From positions 1-34,059 of the forward strand of contig SXND01000229.1 in assembly GCA_005777235.1 (NCBI GenBank): a stretch of DNA of 34,059 nt. Direction: 5' to 3'. The notes under the pieces are model-generated. The model worked only from the letters and a program-made list of their open reading frames with translations. It was not told the DNA's origin and searched no databases. Made by a program: the position numbers and the translations under genes. This document shows positions 1-7,067 of the stretch, piece after piece. Source of the stretch: Pseudomonadota bacterium. Lineage in GTDB: Bacteria > Tectomicrobia > Entotheonellia > Entotheonellales > Entotheonellaceae. How positions within the stretch are numbered: position 1 is the first letter of the stretch; every line of letters begins with the position of its first letter.

Positions 1-139
1 CCACCCCGGGGCCCTGCGCCGCGGCAGTCGCCATGGTCCACGGCCCACCGGGTAGGGCGGCAGTCGGTCACCGGGAGGCCCGGGCACCGGCATCGGTCTC
101 CAGCCACCCAACAAGGGTTTGCAGGCGACGGGAAACAGC

Positions 140-226
140 CTTGATCGCAAGGTGGATGTCGCTACCGAACGCAGTCTCAAGGCACGCCTACGAGCGCAGG
201 TGCTCAAGGAAGCTGTGCCCTTATGA
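140..226 (+). pseudogene. 3' remnant of a MntA-like nucleotidyltransferase gene
   Basis: The frame ending at the TGA at 224-226 reads LDRKVDVATERSLKARL and continues through LREAV-like residues to a stop. This resembles the C-terminus of minimal nucleotidyltransferases that partner HepT proteins, where a GRKVDLV strand is followed by a basic helix. The stop overlaps the ATG of the downstream gene (ATGA at 223-226), which is the usual arrangement for these pairs. Upstream of about base 139 the frame no longer looks like this family and meets a stop at 53-55. The catalytic GSxxxG...DxD part is therefore absent and only the tail remains. The family assignment rests on about 28 residues plus context. 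Confidence 0.55.
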
Positions 227-558
227 GGCGTGACCAAGAACGGCTACGCGATATATTGGACGCCATCGAGCAGATTGAGAGATACGCCTCCCACGGCAGG
301 ACGGCTTGCGACAATGATGAACTCCTCCAGACGTGGATGGTGCATCATATCCTGATTATTGGGGAAGCTGCCTCGCGTCTCTCCGCAGCATTCCGCACCC
401 GTCATGCGGCGATACCGTGGCGGCAGATTATCGCCATGCGTCATCTGCTGATGCAGGCCTATGCCGCGGTAGGTATGGCAGAGGTCTGGGCTGTTAGAGA
501 GCGCAACCTGCCGGCGCTCAAGCGGCAAGTGCTGGCGCTCATCCACGCAGCACCGTAA
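223..558 (+). CDS. HepT-like (DUF86) protein, catalytic motif altered
   Basis: This 111-residue protein is all-helical and matches HepT/DUF86 toxins: an N-terminal RDILDAIEQIERY helix, a central HHILIIGEAASRLS helix, and IPWRQIIAMR leading into the active-site helix. In known HepT RNases this helix carries R-x4-H-x-Y. Here Arg73 and Tyr80 remain, but the His position is Gln78 (RHLLMQAY). Tyr is the residue modified by the partner MntA enzyme in studied systems. With the His lost and the partner reduced to a tail, the protein is probably not an active RNase, although another role is possible. The start is set by the ATGA overlap with the upstream frame. Confidence 0.75.
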   Translation: MRRDQERLRDILDAIEQIERYASHGRTACDNDELLQTWMVHHILIIGEAASRLSAAFRTRHAAIPWRQIIAMRHLLMQAYAAVGMAEVWAVRERNLPALKRQVLALIHAAP

Positions 559-602
559 AGCGCTATTTTTGCGCAGTATAGACCCTCTCTCACCCCCGCC
601 CC

Positions 603-630
603 AGCAAGCGCTGGAGCACCAGCGCTTGCT
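603..630. terminator. Perfect 12-bp hairpin between convergent genes
   Basis: AGCAAGCGCTGG at 603-614 is followed by the four-base loop AGCA and its exact complement CCAGCGCTTGCT at 619-630. It lies between the convergent hepT-like (ends 558) and Uma2 (ends 663) genes, where a bidirectional terminator would sit. No T tract follows on either strand, so termination is inferred from position and symmetry. Confidence 0.5.
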
Positions 631-662
631 CCTGGACGCCACGGCGCAGATGGCCCATGGGA

Positions 663-1403
663 TCAATTAGGCATATAGGCTTCCGGGGCAGGCGGCTGAC
701 CGCTCTCAGCGTGGAGTTGCCGCCGTAACGCCGCGAGTTCCGCCCGCAGGGCCGCATTGGCCTGACGCTCCGCCTCGACCGCGGCCAGGGCCGCCTCGGT
801 GGCTTGTGCTGTTGCCGTCGCACGCTGCTGCAGCTCCGCAAAGGTCTCAAAACGGCTCCCATCGGGCCGGTAGATCTCCAGGGTCTCGGCCGTCAGCACA
901 AAACGAATGCCGAGGAGCGGGCTGGTCCAACCGTTGGCCTCCTCAATCGCTTGCCACTGCCCGGCCAGCACGTGCCAGCCAGCCAACTCGTTGCTATCGG
1001 GGTCATACACGTAGTATTCCTGCACGCCATGCCGTGCATAGAAACGCTCTTTGCGTAGCATCTCGATGACGCGATTCCCCGGCGACAGTATTTCAAAGAC
1101 TACCTGGGGCGCCACGTGGTTTTCTTCCCACTGACGATACGAGCCACGATGGCCTTTGGGGCGTCCCAAAGCCACCAGCACGTCAGGGGCTTGCCGGATG
1201 GCATTCTGGCGCTCCACCGGATACCAGAATAAATCTCCGGCCACAAAGGCGTCTAGCAGAAGGCTGTCGAGGTTTTCTTTGATGGTGACAATCCAGGTAA
1301 ATTGTCTGGTATTTTCTGCCATCGGCTGCCCGTCGCTTTCTGGGTAGTCTATCGCCTGACCTGTCTCGGCTTGTGTATCGAGCGCTAGCGCCATCGGGTA
1401 CAC
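663..1403 (-). CDS. Uma2 family protein (DUF820, PD-(D/E)XK-like nuclease fold)
   Basis: The 246-residue product has the conserved Uma2 core: APDVLV with Asp74, a VVFEILSPGNR strand with Glu104, and a KERFYARHGVQEYYVYDP helix/strand with Lys118. These are the expected metal-binding and catalytic positions of this restriction-endonuclease-like fold. After about residue 170 comes an Ala/Glu/Arg-rich segment (roughly 180-235) typical of a coiled coil, which many Uma2 proteins carry. The family is expanded in cyanobacteria and several uncultured phyla and its cellular role is not settled. ATG codons at 1403 and 1394 are both possible starts. A second, divergent Uma2 gene lies at 31277-32203. Confidence 0.85.
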   Translation of the reverse strand: MYPMALALDTQAETGQAIDYPESDGQPMAENTRQFTWIVTIKENLDSLLLDAFVAGDLFWYPVERQNAIRQAPDVLVALGRPKGHRGSYRQWEENHVAPQVVFEILSPGNRVIEMLRKERFYARHGVQEYYVYDPDSNELAGWHVLAGQWQAIEEANGWTSPLLGIRFVLTAETLEIYRPDGSRFETFAELQQRATATAQATEAALAAVEAERQANAALRAELAALRRQLHAESGQPPAPEAYMPN

Positions 1404-1572
1404 CTCACGGGAAGGATGAAGGGTGAAGCATCAAGGGTGAAGGGGCCTGTTGCTGCACCATTGTAGGGCGCTCGCCTGGCACCGTCCAGGCCCCCACGCA
1501 CCAGAAAGTATGTGGCTCTCTTGCCCACGCTTCGCCCCCATAGAGACTGGACTTCCCTCGCCAACCACCAAC

Positions 1573-2733
1573 TTATGCCCGCCCCAGCAAGCGCTGGCGC
1601 AGCGGCGCCTGCGTCGCCAGATCAATCGCCGTCCAGGCCATGGCCAGCGCGCCATCGACAATCGCCTGATCCGCCGCTGCCGTGATACAGTGCGCCGTAA
1701 ACTCCGGCTGATGGTTCACCGCTGGCAGCGACTGAATGCCGATCATCGGGTGAATCGATGGCAGGGCCAGCGACACATTGCCCATATCCGTCGAGCCACC
1801 GCTGCGCTGCTGTCCGGCTTCTATGGCCGGGAACTGGCGTCCTAAAGCCTCGGCATTGCGGCGGTACAGAGCGGCGATTTCCGGGTCATGTTGCATCTGA
1901 GCGTAGGGCGGACGACTGCCGACGATCTCCAACTGCGCACCCGTGGCCAGGGCGCCGGCTTCAAAGCAACGCATGACTTTGGGGCGAATATCCTCCAGCT
2001 CGTCGAGCGTTTTGGCTCGCACAATGTAGCGCGCCATGGTCAGCGCCGGGATGATGTTTGGCGCCTCGCCGCCCTTGGTGACAATGCCATGCACCCGGTC
2101 CGTGCTGCGGAGGTGCTGGCGCAGCAGGCCAATGGCCACTTGGGCCACGGTCAGGGCATCGGCGGCGTTGATCCCCAGCTCAGGATAGGCCGAGGCGTGC
2201 GCCTCTTTACCCGTGTAGCGCACGCCAAAGTGGTGATTGGCCAGCATCTGCGGTGTGACGTTATCGGTCGGGCTCGGATGCACCATCATGGCGGCATGCG
2301 CGCCGGCAAAGGCACCGCGTTCGAGAAGCATGATCTTGCCGCCGCCGCCCAGCTCTTCTGCCGGGGTGCCGATGATGCGAATGGTCAGACCCAGCTCGTC
2401 GGCCACCTGGGCCGCGGCGATGCCGGCGCCAACGGCCATGGCGGCAATGAGGTTATGTCCGCAGGCGTGGCCAATGCCCGGCAGACAGTCGTACTCGGCG
2501 CAGAGCGCGATGTGCAGCGGGCCATGCCCGGCCTCGGCGATAAAGGCGGTGGGCAGGTCGTAGACGCCTTGGCTGACCCGAAAGCCGGCCTCGGTCAACA
2601 TCTCGGCCAGCCAGGTGGAGGCTTGTTCTTCGGCAAAGCCCAGCTCGGGATGGGCGTGGATACGATGACTCAGCGCCATGACGGCAGGTTGCACGGCTGT
2701 GAAACGCTGCTGGGCGGCGGTTTTGGGATCCAT
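1573..2733 (-). CDS. M20 family amidohydrolase (PM20D2/AbgB-like)
   Basis: The product is a 386-residue zinc-dependent amidohydrolase that probably cleaves the amide bond of an N-acylated amino acid or dipeptide-like substrate in the cytoplasm. Visible landmarks are HRIHAHPELGF near the N-terminus, CAEYDCLPGIGHACGHN (residues 78-94, metal ligands Cys91 and His93), the catalytic Glu pair in TPAEELGGGGK (126-127), MVHPSP around 150-155, and a lid-like dimerisation domain in the middle. The ATG at 2733 is preceded by AGGAGG at good spacing; longer frames upstream lack such a site. The gene stands alone and divergently from an SMP-30 gene, so no substrate can be inferred from neighbours. Confidence 0.9.
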   Translation of the reverse strand: MDPKTAAQQRFTAVQPAVMALSHRIHAHPELGFAEEQASTWLAEMLTEAGFRVSQGVYDLPTAFIAEAGHGPLHIALCAEYDCLPGIGHACGHNLIAAMAVGAGIAAAQVADELGLTIRIIGTPAEELGGGGKIMLLERGAFAGAHAAMMVHPSPTDNVTPQMLANHHFGVRYTGKEAHASAYPELGINAADALTVAQVAIGLLRQHLRSTDRVHGIVTKGGEAPNIIPALTMARYIVRAKTLDELEDIRPKVMRCFEAGALATGAQLEIVGSRPPYAQMQHDPEIAALYRRNAEALGRQFPAIEAGQQRSGGSTDMGNVSLALPSIHPMIGIQSLPAVNHQPEFTAHCITAAADQAIVDGALAMAWTAIDLATQAPLRQRLLGRA

Positions 2734-2791
2734 AGGGCGGCCTCCTGGTCTGTGGAACGAGGAACAATCACGTGCATAAGCGTGCGACGCG

Positions 2792-2820
2792 AGTATAATC
2801 GCTTCCGGCAGCGCTGACAC
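2792..2820 (-). promoter_or_regulatory. Possible sigma-70 promoter for the M20 amidohydrolase
   Basis: On the minus strand GTGTCA (complement of 2815-2820) is followed by a 17-base spacer and TATACT (complement of 2792-2797), about 60 bases upstream of the ATG at 2733. The -10 matches 5 of 6 and the -35 only 4 of 6 consensus positions. Confidence 0.4.
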
Positions 2821-2908
2821 GCTGTCTAGGCACATTGCACCATCTGCACAGGAGCCGTGCACCCTGCACCCTCCACACTGCACACTGCACACTTCTTTGG
2901 AGACAGAC

Positions 2909-3805
2909 ATGCCCTTCGAACAGCTCGCAGCGGGATTCGCCCGCATCGTGGCTTCAGGACAGGACGTTGAGGAACTGGCCAGTGGTTTTGGCTCAGACAT
3001 GGGGCCCGCTGAAGGCCCGGTGTGGTGGCAGGAAGGTGGCTATCTGCTGTTTAGCAACATCGGTCCTGACCGCCGCATGCGCTGGACCCCAGGCCAGGGC
3101 GTCACCCTGTTCTCGGAGCCCACCAACCGCGCCAATGGCCTGACCCGCGACCGCCAGGGTCGCCTGGTGGCCTGTGAGCACGATGGCCGCCGCGTCACCC
3201 GCGTGGAAGCGGATGGTAGCCTGACGGTGATTGCCAATCGCTACCACGACCGCCGTCTGAACCGCCCCAACGATGTGGTGGTGAAGTCGGACGGCAGCAT
3301 CTATTTTACCGATCCGATGACGTTTAACGTGGACTCGGAGCTGGATTTCTGCGGCCTGTACCGCGTCTCGCCTGACCTCGGCACCATCAACGTGCTGGTG
3401 CGCGACTGGGTGCTGCCCAACGGTTTGGCCTTTTCCCCGGACGAGAGCATTTTGTATGTGAACGATACGCGCCAGCGCACTATCCGGTCCTTCCAGGTAG
3501 AGCCCAATGGCATGCTGGCCCTGGCCAGCGACCGGGTGTTTTGCCAGATGTACGGCGACCTGCCCGGCAACCCGGATGGCATGAAGGTGGATGTGGAAGG
3601 CAATGTCTACTGCACGGGCCCCGGCGGCATCTGGGTGCTCGATCCGACCGGCACGCATCTGGGCACCATTCTCACCGGCGCCCAGACTACCAACATTGCC
3701 TGGGGTGAGGCGGATTGGCGCACGCTGTTTTACACGACGCGCACCACGCTGGGACGCATCCGGCTGCAGATTCCCGGTATTCCGGTGCCACGCGGTACGG
3801 TGTAA
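2909..3805 (+). CDS. SMP-30/gluconolactonase/LRE family protein
   Basis: This 298-residue six-bladed beta-propeller lactonase probably opens sugar or other lactones using a divalent metal. Family landmarks are AEGPVWW (metal-ligand Glu), RANGLTRDRQGRL, NRPNDVVVKSDGSIYFTDP (ligand Asn and following blade), LPNGLAFSPDESILYVND, and NPDGMKVDVEGNVYCTGPGG, which carries the catalytic Asp. The ATG at 2909 follows GGAGA at 2899-2903. The preceding 60 bases are a low-complexity run of short GCACCCT/CACACTG units. A paralogue of similar length lies at 28535-29437 next to the selenoprotein gene. The true substrate is unknown. Confidence 0.9.
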   Translation: MPFEQLAAGFARIVASGQDVEELASGFGSDMGPAEGPVWWQEGGYLLFSNIGPDRRMRWTPGQGVTLFSEPTNRANGLTRDRQGRLVACEHDGRRVTRVEADGSLTVIANRYHDRRLNRPNDVVVKSDGSIYFTDPMTFNVDSELDFCGLYRVSPDLGTINVLVRDWVLPNGLAFSPDESILYVNDTRQRTIRSFQVEPNGMLALASDRVFCQMYGDLPGNPDGMKVDVEGNVYCTGPGGIWVLDPTGTHLGTILTGAQTTNIAWGEADWRTLFYTTRTTLGRIRLQIPGIPVPRGTV

Positions 3806-3876
3806 GATCTTGGCCTCGGAGGCCATAGAGGTTTTGTCACCTGCGTGGCCTTCGTCGCCTTGCATGTACCTGCAGC

Positions 3877-4089
3877 TCACACGTCGAGACCGGATTCCTG
3901 CAGCCCGGCATCTTTCAGCAGACTGCGCAAAGTGCCCAGTGAGAGATCCCGATGCCCATGCACGGGGATCGAGAACAATACCCTGAGCCCTGTTTTGCCG
4001 TAGATATGATGGCTCCCGGTCATCCGTCTTCGCTGCCAGCCATGACGTTCCACCACACCACAGAGCGCTCTGCCGGAGAGGGATTTCAT
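3877..4089 (-). CDS. hicA: HicA-type mRNA interferase toxin
   Basis: This 70-residue protein has the whole HicA (YcfA) pattern: MKSLSGRALCGVVERHGW, then RRRMTGSHHIY carrying the catalytic His in a double-stranded-RNA-binding-like fold, FSIPVHGHRDLSLGTLR, and a final LLKDAGL helix. HicA toxins cut mRNA and are neutralised by HicB. Its ATG overlaps the end of the upstream hicB gene by four bases (4086-4089), so the two are probably translationally coupled. The order here is hicB first, then hicA. Confidence 0.9.
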   Translation of the reverse strand: MKSLSGRALCGVVERHGWQRRRMTGSHHIYGKTGLRVLFSIPVHGHRDLSLGTLRSLLKDAGLQESGLDV

Positions 4090-4286
4090 ACCGATAACTC
4101 AATGACCTGGTGCTCGGGCGCCACGGTGTCTTCTTCACTGGCAACCTCAAGCCAGCCTTGCGCCGCCTCTTGGAGCATGACCAGCAGGTGGTCGTAGCTC
4201 TCCCCCCAGGTATGGCAACCGGGCAGGGCGGGGATGGATCCACACCACACGTCGCCTTCTGGCCAGATAACCGCTTTGATTTTCAT
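4086..4286 (-). CDS. hicB: HicB-like antitoxin, short form
   Basis: The 66-residue product has the partial RNase H-like HicB fold: MKIKAVIWPEGDVWCGSIPALPGCHTWGES, then a helix with LLVMLQEAAQGWLEV. It ends soon afterwards with EHQVIELSV and lacks the C-terminal ribbon-helix-helix or HTH domain that longer HicB proteins use to bind their own promoter. It should bind and block HicA but may not autoregulate. It is encoded just upstream of, and overlapping, hicA. Confidence 0.85.
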   Translation of the reverse strand: MKIKAVIWPEGDVWCGSIPALPGCHTWGESYDHLLVMLQEAAQGWLEVASEEDTVAPEHQVIELSV

Positions 4287-4415
4287 CTCGCTGCCTCCCC
4301 AGATACCAGTACAACGCCCCTGCTTTCCAGGGGAAACCTTCGCACGCCCCTGCCACAGACGCTAGCAAGCCGGTGTGAGGGTAGGCACCTACCTGGGGGC
4401 ACTGTGCCTCATCCA

Positions 4416-4443
4416 TTGACATATCGTTAGCATCGTATAAAAT
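4416..4443 (+). promoter_or_regulatory. Sigma-70 promoter of the TIR gene
   Basis: A perfect TTGACA at 4416-4421 is followed after 16 bases by TAAAAT at 4438-4443 (5 of 6); TATAAA at 4436 is an alternative register. Transcription would begin near 4450, leaving about 25 bases before the TIR start codon. Confidence 0.65.
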
Positions 4444-4474
4444 CGCTCAAAATTCCTACCACCAGGGAGGTTGT

Positions 4475-4954
4475 ATGCGACGCCTCATCACCTTCTTCGT
4501 CTCCTATGCCCACGCCGACAAGCGCCTGCCGGACACCTTCGTGCAGTACCTCAATGAGCAACGACTGCCCTCCAAGCACTACGCCTGCACCTTGTGGCGT
4601 GACACCGCCATTCTGATGGGCCAGGACTGGCATGCCGAGATCCAGCAAGCCCTGCACGCCTGCCAGGCCGGCCTGCTGCTGCTCAGCCCGGCGTTCCTGG
4701 CCTCGCCGTATATCACGCAGCAGGAACTGCCGCACTTCGTGACATCAGCAGGGGCGCCCATCCTGCCGGTGCTGCTCAAGCCTTTCGCCCTGCAGCGCCA
4801 CGATATGCAAGGCCTAGCCTCCTACCAAATGTTTTATCGCCACGATCAGCAAGTCTTTGCCGCCTGCACCACCGACGTGACGCGCAGCCGGTTCGCCGCC
4901 AGCCTGTTTGCCCAGATCGAGGAGCGCCTCGACAGACTGGGCTTGCGTCCTTGA
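4475..4954 (+). CDS. TIR domain protein (TIR_2 type)
   Basis: The 159-residue protein is almost entirely one TIR domain. It opens with ITFFVSYAHADKRLP (strand A and box-1-like motif), has LWRDTAILMGQDWHAEIQQAL in the BB-loop region, then LLLLSPAFLASPYITQQELP. Glu84 sits where the catalytic Glu of NAD-cleaving TIR enzymes lies (S-x4-S-x-x-x-x-x-E pattern), so enzymatic activity is plausible. A strong AGGGAGG site at 4464-4470 precedes the ATG. Bacterial TIR proteins often act as effectors in antiphage systems. The adjacent gene is a broken WD40 protein, a frequent TIR partner, and hicBA lies upstream. No transmembrane segment is visible. Confidence 0.85.
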   Translation: MRRLITFFVSYAHADKRLPDTFVQYLNEQRLPSKHYACTLWRDTAILMGQDWHAEIQQALHACQAGLLLLSPAFLASPYITQQELPHFVTSAGAPILPVLLKPFALQRHDMQGLASYQMFYRHDQQVFAACTTDVTRSRFAASLFAQIEERLDRLGLRP

Positions 4955-4965
4955 GGAGCCCCACC

Positions 4966-5491
4966 ATGCCCACACGACTGCGATTGCCCGCGAGCGAGGC
5001 GCAACGCCACCTGCCCCGGCTGCACAAGGCCTTGAGTAAGGCCGACTACGACCGCTTGGAGCGGCTTCTGCCGCTGTTTGAGCCGTCGTCGGACTCCCAG
5101 GCCATGCTCGCCGCTTGTCTGGAGGCCCTGACGCCGGGCCTGAAACCGCAGGACCAACTGGCGGCGTTTCGCGCCTTTCGGCAGCGTCTGCACAAAGCCA
5201 CACGCACGGTTGGGTGGGGGCCTGTGCCTATGCCCCGGAGACGGGCGCACCGTCGTCTCCGGCGCGCAGGACGGCACCCTGACGCTGTGGGACGTGGCCT
5301 CGGGCGCGGTGCTGCTGACCCTGCTCAACGCCCCTGATGGCGAGAGCGCTGCCCTGGATACACGCCACAACCGCATCCTGGCCGCCTCGCCGGGGGCCTG
5401 GCGCTACCTGAGCTGGCGCGTCTTTGACGAGCAGGCCAACCGTCTGCGCATCCTCCCCGCCGAGCATTTCGGGCCGCTGCCGGTGGGGTGA
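4966..5491 (+). pseudogene. Frameshifted helical-WD40 protein, TIR partner remnant
   Basis: An ATG at 4966 follows GAGGAG and lies 11 bases after the TIR stop. The first ~85 residues are helical (LPRLHKALSKADYDRLERLLPLF... in shorter pieces: HLPRLHKAL, LEALTPGLKPQDQL, FRAFRQRLHKAT) and resemble a small effector-associated or adaptor domain. After about 5205 the frame degenerates. The ACAYAP part of a WD40 blade appears in another frame at 5220-5237, and the rest (DGRTVVSGAQDGTLTLWDVASG) follows in the third frame to the TGA at 5489-5491. The doubled GA in CCGGAGACGGG (5235-5245) explains one shift. Only about one blade remains, so most of a WD40 propeller has been lost. Function was probably sensing or scaffolding for the TIR protein; this is inference. 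Confidence 0.6.
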
Positions 5492-5651
5492 GTAGCTGGG
5501 AGAAGCCTCATGCTCTGCCCCGAGACCTGCAGGGAACTTGCGTTCCCGGGTGGCGTGTTTTATCGTGAGTCATGGGAGCAGCTCTAATAAGTTGCCTGGC
5601 GGAAGCCCCGGCGCTGCCGCGGGCGCAAGCACAAGTTCTGTAAGGTGTCCC

Positions 5652-6152
5652 ATGCCACCCACCGCCGTACGCCTGATCATGCTGCTCGGTAGCGTGTTCT
5701 GTCTCGCAGCTCTCTTCGTCTGGCTGGCGACCCCACAGCCGCCGTCCACGCCAATGCCCACGCCGCCGTTGCCGCCCCTGCGCCTGCCCGCTGTGCCGCT
5801 GCCGCCGGGTGCCGATCCGGCCAGTGTGGCCCTGCGTGGGGCCTTGCTCAACGGTGCGCGCATTTACCAGCGCCTGTGTTTTCACTGCCATGGACGCCAG
5901 GGCAAGGGGGATAACAACGCCTACATGGAGAGCGTCGGCCACAAGCCTGCCGATCACACCGACCTGGAGGCCATGCAGCGTCTGAGCGACACGGATTTCT
6001 TGCTGGCCTTGCGTGATGGAGTCAAAGATACACGCGGCTGGTTCACCATGCCCCCGTGGGCCTCCGTCCTCACGCCCACGGAGATGCGCGACGTCATCAC
6101 CTACGTCCGCCACTTACCCCTGACGGACGTCTCTGGCCCTCCGGTCCCCTGA
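5652..6152 (+). CDS. Membrane-anchored class I cytochrome c
   Basis: The 166-residue product starts with an uncleaved-looking membrane helix (LIMLLGSVFCLAALFVWLA, residues 8-26), then a Pro-rich linker (28-53), then a monohaem c domain. CFHCH (76-80) is the haem-binding motif and Met133 in WFTMPPW is the likely sixth ligand. The C-terminal MRDVITYVRHLPL is the typical last helix of this fold. It should carry electrons on the outer face of the cytoplasmic membrane. The ATG at 5652 is favoured because it places the hydrophobic helix at the N-terminus; the ribosome site is weak. No oxidase or reductase gene is adjacent, so its partner is unknown. Confidence 0.85.
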   Translation: MPPTAVRLIMLLGSVFCLAALFVWLATPQPPSTPMPTPPLPPLRLPAVPLPPGADPASVALRGALLNGARIYQRLCFHCHGRQGKGDNNAYMESVGHKPADHTDLEAMQRLSDTDFLLALRDGVKDTRGWFTMPPWASVLTPTEMRDVITYVRHLPLTDVSGPPVP

Positions 6153-6268
6153 AGGCGTGCCGTGGAGGCGTGGAAAAATTCGCCTGCCGTGCTAGCAGAG
6201 TGACGAAGATATGCTATGCTGTCCGACAAGTAATTTTCGAGAAGAGTTTCCTACCAGAAGGATAGACC

Positions 6269-6601
6269 GTGGCCGGGCTGAGTCTCACGTTTTGGCCCAA
6301 TCCTGTGTACCGCAATCATCCAGCCGAGAAGCGCTGGTATTTCAGCGTCTCCTTGCGTGAAGTGGCGGCACGACAGGTCGAGATACTGCGCTATCGGGGT
6401 GAGTGGTACGACATGCAGGGACGCTTGCTGGACAGCAAAGAGGATCGGCTGGCCATCCCCCTGCGACCGCTGCAGCACATCGCGTATGCTGACCTGTGGG
6501 TCACCAGCGCGGTCATCCCTTTTCGCTATCGCCTCGTGGTGACCGGGCAGGATACCCAGCAGCACGACGCCAGCACGGAGGGGGTTCTGGTCTGTCACTA
6601 G
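6269..6601 (+). CDS. Small protein of unknown function
   Basis: I do not recognise this 110-residue product. A GTG at 6269 preceded by AGAAGGAT at 6256-6263 gives the best start. The sequence alternates hydrophobic and polar residues with aromatic positions (LTFWPNPVYRN, KRWYFSVSLREV, RYRGEWYDMQG, ADLWVTSAVIPF, YRLVVTGQD), as expected for a small beta-sandwich. There is no signal peptide, membrane helix or cysteine pair. It follows the cytochrome c gene by 116 bases on the same strand. The GTG start, plausible Shine-Dalgarno site and consistent residue pattern support it being real. Confidence 0.6.
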   Translation: MAGLSLTFWPNPVYRNHPAEKRWYFSVSLREVAARQVEILRYRGEWYDMQGRLLDSKEDRLAIPLRPLQHIAYADLWVTSAVIPFRYRLVVTGQDTQQHDASTEGVLVCH

Positions 6602-6644
6602 ACGGCGTTGCTCACGGGAGAAAAATGCTCTATAGTGGGTAAGA

Positions 6645-6717
6645 AGCCGACGATAGGAATCGAACCTACGACCTACTGATTACTAAACAGTTGCTCTACC
6701 AACTGAGCTACGTCGGC
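6645..6717 (-). tRNA. tRNA-Thr with anticodon AGU
   Basis: Read on the minus strand it folds into a full cloverleaf. The acceptor stem is GCCGACG/CGTCGGC, the D stem GCTC/GAGC, and the T stem GTAGG/CCTAT with the loop TTCGAAT. The variable loop has five bases. The anticodon arm is ACTGT, loop TTAGTAA, TCAGT, giving anticodon AGU and a U31-U39 mismatch. Outside this arm the sequence closely resembles bacterial tRNA-Thr(UGU), where the arm would be ACTGA-TTTGTAA-TCAGT. G1-C72 and C2-G71 agree with threonine identity. The CCA end is not encoded. A promoter lies 18 bases upstream. Confidence 0.85.
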
Positions 6718-6734
6718 GGGAGGCAGCGCCAGGG

Positions 6735-6763
6735 ATAGTAGTCAATGTGATGAGCTCCGTCAA
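6735..6763 (-). promoter_or_regulatory. Sigma-70 promoter of the tRNA-Thr gene
   Basis: On the minus strand TTGACG (complement of 6758-6763), a 17-base spacer and TACTAT (complement of 6735-6740) end 18 bases before the tRNA 5' end. Spacing and position fit a short-leader tRNA promoter. Confidence 0.6.
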
Positions 6764-6822
6764 GGATGTTTTTCGCCGCAACTCTCGACGGCAGTTGGCG
6801 CACAAGAGGGGGAGCGTAGTCC

Positions 6823-7011
6823 ATGTCGATGCAGGTCTTCATCAGTGGTTTACTGTTAGGCATCCTCCTGGGAATGTTGCTGTGTTATATGGCTGTCCAA
6901 TACTACAGCCGACCGCGGGTGCGCTGTAGCAAGCGGGAAATCGACCGGTTGGCGGCGCAATTCCAAGCACTTTTCCGACAAATTGACCGGGACAAGCGCC
7001 GTGGCGCGTAA
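6823..7011 (+). CDS. Small single-pass membrane protein of unknown function
   Basis: The 62-residue product has one clear membrane helix at residues 6-25 (ISGLLLGILLGMLLCYMAVQ), followed by a basic, helical tail (KREIDRLAAQFQALFRQIDRDKRR) that would face the cytoplasm or form a short coiled coil. A GAGGGGGAG stretch at 6806-6814 precedes the ATG. It lies 56 bases upstream of lutA on the same strand and might share its transcript, but nothing links it to lactate use. I do not recognise a family. Confidence 0.6.
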   Translation: MSMQVFISGLLLGILLGMLLCYMAVQYYSRPRVRCSKREIDRLAAQFQALFRQIDRDKRRGA

Positions 7012-7067
7012 CCGTTCTGCCTGTGAGAGTTACGCACCAAGCGCGTGTAGATGAGGGAGACGGAGGC

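Noticed and set aside
1577-1593. 17-base match to the hairpin arm at 597-614
   Set aside because: The copy is in the last codons of the M20 gene and lacks the second arm, so it is probably chance or a short duplication.
2794-2799. TATAAT on the plus strand as promoter for the SMP-30 gene
   Set aside because: No acceptable -35 lies 16-18 bases upstream, and the minus-strand reading of the same site gives a better promoter.
1888-2817. Long plus-strand frame across the M20 amidohydrolase gene
   Set aside because: Its Gly/His/Gln-rich product has no family pattern, while the minus-strand frame has every M20 motif.
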